Assembly (NCBI GenBank): GCA_037893225.1
Contig: JAZGUH010000183.1
Coordinates: 1-64,000 of the forward strand
From: Hippasteria phrygiana
Taxonomy: Eukaryota; Echinodermata; Asteroidea; Valvatida; Goniasteridae
Reading direction: 5' to 3'
DNA: 64,000 nucleotides
Positions 54,301 through 64,000 of the stretch are shown one piece after another. Position 1 is the first letter of the stretch, and each line of letters starts with the position of its first letter. The notes beneath the pieces were generated by a model. That model was not told the DNA's origin, searched no databases, and saw only the letters and a list, made by a program, of their open reading frames with translations. The position numbers and the translations under genes are program-made.

Positions 54301-56491
54301 AATTGCATGAAATATCAACCAAATTCAGTAATTTTGACATGTATGGATAGCTTAGATCTGGCGCTACATGTTGCAATTATCTGCGGCTTCTTAGAGTTAA
54401 AACTTGTGGAGAAAATTCAAACCTCGCAATGTTTATTTTCTTTCCGGCCAACATCTGTGTACATGTTACCGTCTATTTATTGCTCCATGCATGTCAAATT
54501 CCCTGGGGTATGGACTTGCTTTACTCATTCATAATTGCATGAAATATCAACCAAATTCAGTAATTTTGACATGTATGGATAGCTTAGATCTGGCGCTACA
54601 TGTTGCAATTATCGGCGGCTTCTTAGAGTTAACACTTGTGGAGAAAATTCAAACCTCGCAATGTTTATTTTCTTCCTGGCCACCATCTGTGTGCAGATTA
54701 CCGCCTATTTATTGCTCCATGCATGTCAAATTCCCTGGGGTATGGACTTGCTTTACTCATTCATAATTGCATGAAATATCAACAAAATTCAGTAATTTTG
54801 ACATGTATGGATAGCTTAGATCTGGCGCTACATGTTGGAATTATCTGCGGCTTCTTAGAGTTAAAACTTGTGGAGAAAATTCAAACCTCGCAATGTTTAT
54901 TTTCTTTCCGGCCAACATCTGTGTACATGTTACCGTCTATTTATTGCTCCATGCATGTCAAAATCCCTGGGGTATGGACTTGCTTTACTCATTCATAATT
55001 GCATGAAATATCAACCAAATTCAGTAATTTTGACATGTATGGATAGCTTAGATCTGGCGCTACATGTTGCAATTATCGGCGGCTTCTTAGAGTTAACACT
55101 TGTGGAGAAAATTCAAACCTCGCAATGTTTATTTTCTTCCTGGCCACCATCTGTGTGCAGATTACCGCCTATTTATTGCTCCATGCATGTCAAATTCCCT
55201 GGGGTATGGACTTGCTTTACTCATTCATAATTGCATGAAATATCAACAAAATTCAGTAATTTTGACATGTATGGATAGCTTAGATCTGGCGCTACATGTT
55301 GGAATTATCGGCGGCTTCTTAGAGTTAACACTTGTGGAGAAAATTCAAACCTCGCAATGTTTATTTTCTTTCCGGCCAACATCTGTGTACATGTTACCGT
55401 CTATTTATTGCTCCATGCATGTCAAATTCCCTGGGGTATGGACTTGCTTTACTCATTCATAATTGCATGAAATATCAACCAAATTCAGTAATTTTGACAT
55501 GTATGGATAGCTTAGATCTGGCGCTACATGTTGCAATTATCGGCGGCTTCTTAGAGTTAAAACTTGTGGAGAAAATTCAAACCTCGCAATGTTTATTTTC
55601 TTTCCGGCCAACATCTGTGTACATGTTACCGTCTATTTATTGCTCCATGCATGTCAAATTCCCTGGGGTATGGACTTGCTTTACTCATTCATAATTGCAT
55701 GAAATATCAACCAAATTCAGTAATTTTGACATGTATGGATAGCTTAGATCTGGCGCTACATGTTGCAATTATCGGCGGCTTCTTAGAGTTAACACTTGTG
55801 GAGAAAATTCAAACCTCGCAATGTTTATTTTCTTCCTGGCCACCATCTGTGTGCAGATTACCGCCTATTTATTGCTCCATGCATGTCAAAATCCCTGGGG
55901 TATGGACTTGCTTTACTCATTCATAATTGCATGAAATATCAACCAAATTCAGTAATTTTGACATGTATGGATAGCTTAGATCTGGCGCTACATGTTGCAA
56001 TTATCGGCGGCTTCTTAGAGTTAACACTTGTGGAGAAAATTCAAACCTCGCAATGTTTATTTTCTTCCTGGCCACCATCTGTGTGCAGATTACCGCCTAT
56101 TTATTGCTCCATGCATGTCAAATTCCCTGGGGTATGGACTTGCTTTACTCATTCATAATTGCATGAAATATCAACAAAATTCAGTAATTTTGACATGTAT
56201 GGATAGCTTAGATCTGGCGCTACATGTTGGAATTATCGGCGGCTTCTTAGAGTTAACACTTGTGGAGAAAATTCAAACCTCGCAATGTTTATTTTCTTCC
56301 TGGCCACCATCTGTGTGCAGATTACCGCCTATTTATTGCTCCATGCATGTCAAATTCCCTGGGGTATGGACTTGCTTTACTCATTCATAATTGCATGAAA
56401 TATCAACAAAATTCAGTAATTTTGACATGTATGGATAGCTTAGATCTGGCGCTACATGTTGCAATTATCTGCGGCTTCTTAGAGTTAAAAC
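51344..56491 (+). repeat. 22-monomer higher-order unit, copy 2 (5148 bp)
   Basis: It directly follows copy 1 and has the same length. Order is Ap, Aht, Bhq, Ap+d, Aht, Bpc, Ah, Aht, Bhc, Amqgt, Bhqgt, Bhqc, Ahc, Aht, Bhqgc, Amt, Bhqgt, Ah, Aht, Bmt, Bhqgt, Bhqc. Against copy 1 it gains a Bhqgt at 53708 and lacks the Bht, so length is unchanged. The last monomer is Bhqc rather than Bhq. Shared marks are G at 51725 and C at 53365. A private A to T lies at 53627. Confidence 0.9.
52189..52276 (+). repeat. 44-bp internal tandem duplication, site 8
   Basis: The halves are 52189-52232 and 52233-52276. It is the counterpart of site 7 in the next 5148-bp unit, without the A at the junction. Confidence 0.97.
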
Positions 56492-57419
56492 TTGTGGAGA
56501 AAATTCAAACCTCGCAATGTTTATTTTCTTTCCGGCCAACATCTGTGTACATGTTACCGTCTATTTATTGCTCCATGCATGTCAAATTCCCTGGGGTATG
56601 GACTTGCTTTACTCATTCATAATTGCATGAAATATCAACAAAATTCAGTAATTTTGACATGTATGGATAGCTTAGATCTGGCGCTACATGTTGCAATTAT
56701 CGGCGGCTTCTTAGAGTTAAAACTTGTGGAGAAAATTCAAACCTCGCAATGTTTATTTTCTTTCCGGCCAACATCTGTGTACATGTTACCGTCTATTTAT
56801 TGCTCCATGCCTGTCAAAATCCCTGGGGTATGGACTTGCTTTACTCATTCATAATTGCATGAAATATCAACCAAATTCAGTAATTTTGACATGTATGGAT
56901 AGCTTAGATCTGGCGCTACATGTTGCAATTATCGGCGGCTTCTTAGAGTTAACACTTGTGGAGAAAATTCAAACCTCGCAATGTTTATTTTCTTTCCGGC
57001 CAACATCTGTGTACATGTTACCGTCTATTTATTGCTCCATGCATGTCAAATTCCCTGGGGTATGGACTTGCTTTACTCATTCATAATTGCATGAAATATT
57101 AACCAAATTCAGTAATTTTGACATGTATGGATAGCTTAGATCTGGCGCTACATGTTGCAATTATCGGCGGCTTCTTAGAGTTAACACTTGTGGAGAAAAT
57201 TCAAACCTCGCAATGTTTATTTTCTTCCTGGCCACCATCTGTGTGCAGATTACCGCCTATTTATTGCTCCATGCATGTCAAATTCCCTGGGGTATGGACT
57301 TGCTTTACTCATTCATAATTGCATGAAATATCAACAAAATTCAGTAATTTTGACATGTATGGATAGCTTAGATCTGGCGCTACATGTTGCAATTATCGGC
57401 GGCTTCTTAGAGTTAACAC
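56492..57419 (+). repeat. Four transition monomers
   Basis: Order is Ahq, Apt, Aht, Bhqt. The Aht at 56956 has C to T at 57100 (monomer position 145). In Apt at 56724, C230 is followed by an A block, another recombinant junction. Confidence 0.85.
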
Positions 57420-58811
57420 TTGTGGAGAAAATTCAAACCTCGCAATGTTTATTTTCTTCCTGGCCACCATCTGTGTGCAGATTACCGCCTATTTATTGCT
57501 CCATGCCTGTCAAAATCCCTGGGGTATGGACTTGCTTTACTCATTCATAATTGCATGAAATATCAACCAAATTCAGTAATTTTGACATGTATGGATAGCT
57601 TAGATCTGGCGCTACATGTTGCAATTATCTGCGGCTTCTTAGAGTTAAAACTTGTGGAGAAAATTCAAACCTCGCAATGTTTATTTTCTTTCCGGCCAAC
57701 ATCTGTGTACATGTTACCGTCTATTTATTGCTCCATGCATGTCAAATTCCCTGGGGTATGGACTTGCTTTACTCATTCATAATTGCATGAAATATCAACC
57801 AAATTCAGTAATTTTGACATGTATGGATAGCTTAGATCTGGCGCTACATGTTGCAATTATCGGCGGCTTCTTAGAGTTAAAACTTGTGGAGAAAATTCAA
57901 ACCTCGCAATGTTTATTTTCTTTCCGGCCAACATCTGTGTACATGTTACCGTCTATTTATTGCTCCATGCATGTCAAATTCCCTGGGGTATGGACTTGCT
58001 TTACTCATTCATAATTGCATGAAATATCAACCAAATTCAGTAATTTTGACATGTATGGATAGCTTAGATCTGGCGCTACATGTTGCAATTATCGGCGGCT
58101 TCTTAGAGTTAACACTTGTGGAGAAAATTCAAACCTCGCAATGTTTATTTTCTTCCTGGCCACCATCTGTGTGCAGATTACCGCCTATTTATTGCTCCAT
58201 GCCTGTCAAAATCCCTGGGGTATGGACTTGCTTTACTCATTCATAATTGCATGAAATATCAACCAAATTCAGTAATTTTGACATGTATGGATAGCTTAGA
58301 TCTGGCGCTACATGTTGCAATTATCTGCGGCTTCTTAGAGTTAAAACTTGTGGAGAAAATTCAAACCTCGCAATGTTTATTTTCTTTCCGGCCACCATCT
58401 GTGTACATGTTACCGTCTATTTATTGCTCCATGCATGTCAAATTCCCTGGGGTATGGACTTGCTTTACTCATTCATAATTGCATGAAATATCAACCAAAT
58501 TCAGTAATTTTGACATGTATGGATAGCTTAGATCTGGCGCTACATGTTGCAATTATCGGCGGCTTCTTAGAGTTAAAACTTGTGGAGAAAATTCAAACCT
58601 CGCAATGTTTATTTTCTTTCCGGCCAACATCTGTGTACATGTTACCGTCTATTTATTGCTCCATGCATGTCAAATTCCCTGGGGTATGGACTTGCTTTAC
58701 TCATTCATAATTGCATGAAATATCAACCAAATTCAGTAATTTTGACATGTATGGATAGCTTAGATCTGGCGCTACATGTTGCAATTATCGGCGGCTTCTT
58801 AGAGTTAACAC
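57420..58811 (+). repeat. 3-monomer higher-order repeat, two copies (696 bp each)
   Basis: [Bpc, Ah, Aht] occurs at 57420-58115 and 58116-58811. The second Ah has A to C at 58395 (site 48), the B-type base inside an otherwise A block. Confidence 0.87.
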
Positions 58812-59971
58812 TTGTGGAGAAAATTCAAACCTCGCAATGTTTATTTTCTTCCTGGCCACCATCTGTGTGCAGATTACCGCCTATTTATTGCTCCATGCAT
58901 GTCAAATTCCCTGGGGTATGGACTTGCTTTACCCATTCATAATTGCATGAAATATCAACCAAATTCAGTAATTTTGACATGTATGGATAGCTTAGATCTG
59001 GCGCTACATGTTGCAATTATCTGCGGCTTCTTAGAGTTAAAACTTGTGGAGAAAATTCAAACCTCGCAATGTTTATTTTCTTTCCGGCCAACATCTGTGT
59101 ACATGTTACCGTCTATTTATTGCTCCATGCATGTCAAAATCCCTGGGGTATGGACTTGCTTTACTCATTCATAATTGCATGAAATATCAACAAAATTCAG
59201 TAATTTTGACATGTATGGATAGCTTAGATCTGGCGCTACATGTTGGAATTATCGGCGGCTTCTTAGAGTTAACACTTGTGGAGAAAATTCAAACCTCGCA
59301 ATGTTTATTTTCTTCCTGGCCACCATCTGTGTGCAGATTACCGCCTATTTATTGCTCCATGCATGTCAAATTCCCTGGGGTATGGACTTGCTTTACTCAT
59401 TCATAATTGCATGAAATATCAACAAAATTCAGTAATTTTGACATGTATGGATAGCTTAGATCTGGCGCTACATGTTGGAATTATCGGCGGCTTCTTAGAG
59501 TTAACACTTGTGGAGAAAATTCAAACCTCGCAATGTTTATTTTCTTCCTGGCCACCATCTGTGTGCAGATTACCGCCTATTTATTGCTCCATGCATGTCA
59601 AATTCCCTGGGGTATGGACTTGCTTTACTCATTCATAATTGCATGAAATATCAACAAAATTCAGTAATTTTGACATGTATGGATAGCTTAGATCTGGCGC
59701 TACATGTTGCAATTATCTGCGGCTTCTTAGAGTTAAAACTTGTGGAGAAAATTCAAACCTCGCAATGTTTATTTTCTTTCCGGCCAACATCTGTGTACAT
59801 GTTACCGTCTATTTATTGCTCCATGCATGTCAAATTCCCTGGGGTATGGACTTGCTTTACTCATTCATAATTGCATGAAATATCAACCAAATTAAGTAAT
59901 TTTGACATGTATGGATAGCTTAGATCTGGCGCTACATGTTGCAATTATCGGCGGCTTCTTAGAGTTAACAC
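58116..59971 (+). repeat. 8-monomer higher-order unit, copy 1 (1856 bp)
   Basis: Order is Bpc, Ah, Aht, Bhc, Amqgt, Bhqgt, Bhqc, Aht. The Bhc has the rare C at position 122 (58933) also seen at 48217 and 53365. The run 58116-59739 matches 52548-54171 at an offset of 5568 bp (24 monomers). A private C to A lies at 59894. Confidence 0.87.
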
Positions 59972-61827
59972 TTGTGGAGAAAATTCAAACCTCGCAATGT
60001 TTATTTTCTTCCTGGCCACCATCTGTGTGCAGATTACCGCCTATTTATTGCTCCATGCCTGTCAAAATCCCTGGGGTATGGACTTGCTTTACTCATTCAT
60101 AATTGCATGAAATATCAACCAAATTCAGTAATTTTGACATGTATGGATAGCTTAGATCTGGCGCTACATGTTGCAATTATCTGCGGCTTCTTAGAGTTAA
60201 AACTTGTGGAGAAAATTCAAACCTCGCAATGTTTATTTTCTTTCCGGCCAACATCTGTGTACATGTTACCGTCTATTTATTGCTCCATGCATGTCAAATT
60301 CCCTGGGGTATGGACTTGCTTTACTCATTCATAATTGCATGAAATATCAACCAAATTCAGTAATTTTGACATGTATGGATAGCTTAGATCTGGCGCTACA
60401 TGTTGCAATTATCGGCGGCTTCTTAGAGTTAAAACTTGTGGAGAAAATTCAAACCTCGCAATGTTTATTTTCTTTCCGGCCAACATCTGTGTACATGTTA
60501 CCGTCTATTTATTGCTCCATGCATGTCAAATTCCCTGGGGTATGGACTTGCTTTACTCATTCATAATTGCATGAAATATCAACCAAATTCAGTAATTTTG
60601 ACATGTATGGATAGCTTAGATCTGGCGCTACATGTTGCAATTATCGGCGGCTTCTTAGAGTTAACACTTGTGGAGAAAATTCAAACCTCGCAATGTTTAT
60701 TTTCTTCCTGGCCACCATCTGTGTGCAGATTACCGCCTATTTATTGCTCCATGCATGTCAAATTCCCTGGGGTATGGACTTGCTTTACTCATTCATAATT
60801 GCATGAAATATCAACCAAATTCAGTAATTTTGACATGTATGGATAGCTTAGATCTGGCGCTACATGTTGCAATTATCTGCGGCTTCTTAGAGTTAAAACT
60901 TGTGGAGAAAATTCAAACCTCGCAATGTTTATTTTCTTTCCGGCCAACATCTGTGTACATGTTACCGTCTATTTATTGCTCCATGCATGTCAAAATCCCT
61001 GGGGTATGGACTTGCTTTACTCATTCATAATTGCATGAAATATCAACCAAATTCAGTAATTTTGACATGTATGGATAGCTTAGATCTGGCGCTACATGTT
61101 GCAATTATCGGCGGCTTCTTAGAGTTAACACTTGTGGAGAAAATTCAAACCTCGCAATGTTTATTTTCTTCCTGGCCACCATCTGTGTGCAGATTACCGC
61201 CTATTTATTGCTCCATGCATGTCAAATTCCCTGGGGTATGGACTTGCTTTACTCATTCATAATTGCATGAAATATCAACAAAATTCAGTAATTTTGACAT
61301 GTATGGATAGCTTAGATCTGGCGCTACATGTTGGAATTATCGGCGGCTTCTTAGAGTTAACACTTGTGGAGAAAATTCAAACCTCGCAATGTTTATTTTC
61401 TTCCTGGCCACCATCTGTGTGCAGATTACCGCCTATTTATTGCTCCATGCATGTCAAATTCCCTGGGGTATGGACTTGCTTTACTCATTCATAATTGCAT
61501 GAAATATCAACAAAATTCAGTAATTTTGACATGTATGGATAGCTTAGATCTGGCGCTACATGTTGCAATTATCTGCGGCTTCTTAGAGTTAAAACTTGTG
61601 GAGAAAATTCAAACCTCGCAATGTTTATTTTCTTTCCGGCCAACATCTGTGTACATGTTACCGTCTATTTATTGCTCCATGCATGTCAAATTCCCTGGGG
61701 TATGGACTTGCTTTACTCATTCATAATTGCATGAAATATCAACCAAATTCAGTAATTTTGACATGTATGGATAGCTTAGATCTGGCGCTACATGTTGCAA
61801 TTATCGGCGGCTTCTTAGAGTTAAAAC
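59972..61827 (+). repeat. 8-monomer higher-order unit, copy 2 (1856 bp)
   Basis: Order is Bpc, Ah, Aht, Bhc, Amt, Bhqgt, Bhqc, Ah. It is the same as copy 1 except for C at 149 and C at 203 in the Amt and A at 230 in the last monomer. The Bhc lacks the rare C at position 122. Confidence 0.85.
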
Positions 61828-64000
61828 TTGTGGAGAAAATTCAAACCTCGCAATGTTTATTTTCTTTCCGGCCAACATCTGTGTACATGTTACCGTCTAT
61901 GTATTGCTCCATGCCTGTCAAAATCCCTGGGGTATGGACTTGCTTTACTCATTCATAATTGCATGAAATATCAACCAAATTCAGTAATTTTGACATGTAT
62001 GGATAGCTTAGATCTGGCGCTACATGTTGCAATTATCGGCGGCTTCTTAGAGTTAAAACTTGTGGAGAAAATTCAAACCTCGCAATGTTTATTTTCTTTC
62101 CGGCCAACATCTGTGTACATGTTACCGTCTATTTATTGCTCCATGCATGTCAAATTCCCTGGGGTATGGACTTGCTTTACTCATTCATAATTGCATGAAA
62201 TATCAACCAAATTCAGTAATTTTGACATGTATGGATAGCTTAGATCTGGCGCTACATGTTGCAATTATCGGCGGCTTCTTAGAGTTAACACTTGTGGAGA
62301 AAATTCAAACCTCGCAATGTTTATTTTCTTCCTGGCCACCATCTGTGTGCAGATTACCGCCTATTTATTGCTCCATGCCTGTCAAAATCCCTGGGGTATG
62401 GACTTGCTTTACTCATTCATAATTGCATGAAATATCAACCAAATTCAGTAATTTTGACATGTATGGATAGCTTAGATCTGGCGCTACATGTTGCAATTAT
62501 CTGCGGCTTCTTAGAGTTAAAACTTGTGGAGAAAATTCAAACCTCGCAATGTTTATTTTCTTTCCGGCCAACATCTGTGTACATGTTACCGTCTATTTAT
62601 TGCTCCATGCATGTCAAATTCCCTGGGGTATGGACTTGCTTTACTCATTCATAATTGCATGAAATATCAACAAAATTCAGTAATTTTGACATGTATGGAT
62701 AGCTTAGATCTGGCGCTACATGTTGCAATTATCGGCGGCTTCTTAGAGTTAAAACTTGTGGAGAAAATTCAAACCTCGCAATGTTTATTTTCTTTCCGGC
62801 CAACATCTGTGTACATGTTACCGTCTATTTATTGCTCCATGCCTGTCAAAATCCCTGGGGTATGGACTTGCTTTACTCATTCATAATTGCATGAAATATC
62901 AACCAAATTCAGTAATTTTGACATGTATGGATAGCTTAGATCTGGCGCTACATGTTGCAATTATCGGCGGCTTCTTAGAGTTAACACTTGTGGAGAAAAT
63001 TCAAACCTCGCAATGTTTATTTTCTTCCTGGCCACCATCTGTGTGCAGATTACCGCCTATTTATTGCTCCATGCATGTCAAATTCCCTGGGGTATGGACT
63101 TGCTTTACTCATTCATAATTGCATGAAATATCAACAAAATTCAGTAATTTTGACATGTATGGATAGCTTAGATCTGGCGCTACATGTTGCAATTATCGGC
63201 GGCTTCTTAGAGTTAAAACTTGTGGAGAAAATTCAAACCTCGCAATGTTTATTTTCTTTCCGGCCAACATCTGTGTACATGTTACCGTCTATTTATTGCT
63301 CCATGCCTGTCAAAATCCCTGGGGTATGGACTTGCTTTACTCATTCATAATTGCATGAAATATCAACCAAATTCAGTAATTTTGACATGTATGGATAGCT
63401 TAGATCTGGCGCTACATGTTGCAATTATCGGCGGCTTCTTAGAGTTAAAACTTGTGGAGAAAATTCAAACCTCGCAATGTTTATTTTCTTTCCGGCCAAC
63501 ATCTGTGTACATGTTACCGTCTATTTATTGCTCCATGCATGTCAAATTCCCTGGGGTATGGACTTGCTTTACTCATTCATAATTGCATGAAATATCAACC
63601 AAATTCAGTAATTTTGACATGTATGGATAGCTTAGATCTGGCGCTACATGTTGCAATTATCGGCGGCTTCTTAGAGTTAACACTTGTGGAGAAAATTCAA
63701 ACCTCGCAATGTTTATTTTCTTCCTGGCCACCATCTGTGTGCAGATTACCGCCTATTTATTGCTCCATGCATGTCAAATTCCCTGGGGTATGGACTTGCT
63801 TTACTCATTCATAATTGCATGAAATATCAACCAAATTCAGTAATTTTGACATGTATGGATAGCTTAGATCTGGCGCTACATGTTGCAATTATCTGCGGCT
63901 TCTTAGAGTTAAAACTTGTGGAGAAAATTCAAACCTCGCAATGTTTATTTTCTTTCCGGCCAACATCTGTGTACATGTTACCGTCTATTTATTGCTCCAT
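61828..64000 (+). repeat. Right-edge monomers, array continues
   Basis: Order is Ap, Aht, Bpc, Ahq, Apt, Bhq, Ap, Aht, Bhc, then an A-block monomer cut off by the window at 64000. A private T to G lies at 61901. There are no indels and no rise in private changes, unlike the left edge, so the array very probably continues to the right. Confidence 0.9.

Larger units (their letters stand above)
1..64000 (+). repeat. 232-bp satellite DNA array, whole window
   Basis: The sequence repeats with a period of exactly 232 bp from about 460 to the right edge, broken only by eight 44-bp internal duplications. All monomers point the same way. I count 273 complete monomers plus two partial ones. Types differ from each other at no more than about 13 recurrent sites (roughly 94% identity or better), and monomers of one type are often identical. 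No interspersed element, unique spacer or inversion is visible. A homogeneous array of this size with nested higher-order repeats is typical of eukaryotic centromeric or heterochromatic satellites. The family is not one I recognise. A subrepeat region of a larger spacer cannot be excluded from this window alone. Confidence 0.98.

Noticed and set aside
460..63814. About 270 open reading frames of 60-136 codons on the plus strand as genes
   Set aside because: They are the same frame repeated every 232 bp, start at TTG, overlap each neighbour by 131 bases in a different phase, and change freely with the satellite variants. No ribosome-binding or promoter context distinguishes any copy. They are shadows of the satellite.
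1..64000. CRISPR array
   Set aside because: Direct repeats fill the whole period with no unique spacers. The unit is 232 bp and no cas gene is present.
1..64000. Bacterial or phage origin of the window
   Set aside because: No coding gene, RNA gene or operon structure exists in 64 kb, and a homogeneous 275-copy satellite with nested HORs is not known from prokaryotic genomes.

Overview
The whole 64 kb window is one uninterrupted tandem array of a 232-bp satellite monomer, all head to tail on the same strand. I count 273 complete monomers, a nearly complete one at the left edge (1-228) and a fragment at the right edge (63916-64000). There is no gene, RNA gene, mobile element or unique spacer. 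The array length, homogeneity, higher-order structure and lack of genes point to a eukaryotic satellite block (centromeric, pericentromeric or other heterochromatin). I do not recognise the monomer family and cannot name the organism. The monomer is about 38% G+C (89 of 232 in my count) and keeps six CpG sites.

Monomer numbering starts at the T of the conserved TTGTGGAG. Almost all variation falls at a few sites. Block A or B: seven linked substitutions at 40, 42, 48, 58, 61, 62 and 69. Sites 88/96: p = C/A, h = A/T, m = A/A. q = A at 149 (otherwise C). g = G at 203 (otherwise C). c = T at 211 (otherwise G). t = C at 230 (otherwise A). d = a 44-bp internal tandem duplication of positions 150-193. 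Entries write monomers as tokens, for example Bhqc or Apt. I read types from DNA and conceptual translation; silent private changes may be missed. By my reading about 107 monomers are B and the rest A.

Layout. 1-459: two left-edge monomers that hold the only three single-base indels in the window. 460-7651: mixed monomers with a 3-monomer (696 bp) higher-order repeat (HOR) at 2084-5563. 7652-22267: mosaic of 4-monomer cassettes X = [Bh, Ap, Aht, Bpc] and Y = [Ah, Bhqc, Apt, Bp-], often joined as an 8-monomer (1856 bp) XY unit. 22268-26343: transition zone where the 44-bp duplication first appears. 26344-34231: new variants m and g appear, in 7-, 9- and 10-monomer HORs. 34232-39843: successive units of 7, 6, 5, 3 and 3 monomers. 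39844-56491: large segmental copies (spacings 4032 and 5148 bp) marked by private mutations and the 44-bp duplication. 56492-64000: 3- and 8-monomer HORs that run off the right edge with no sign of decay.

Nothing here looks like a protein system. Because 232 is 1 modulo 3, the monomer gives a run of overlapping 120-codon open frames that could mislead gene finders. The interest lies in the record of unequal exchange: several duplication breakpoints can be placed within a few bases to a few tens of bases.
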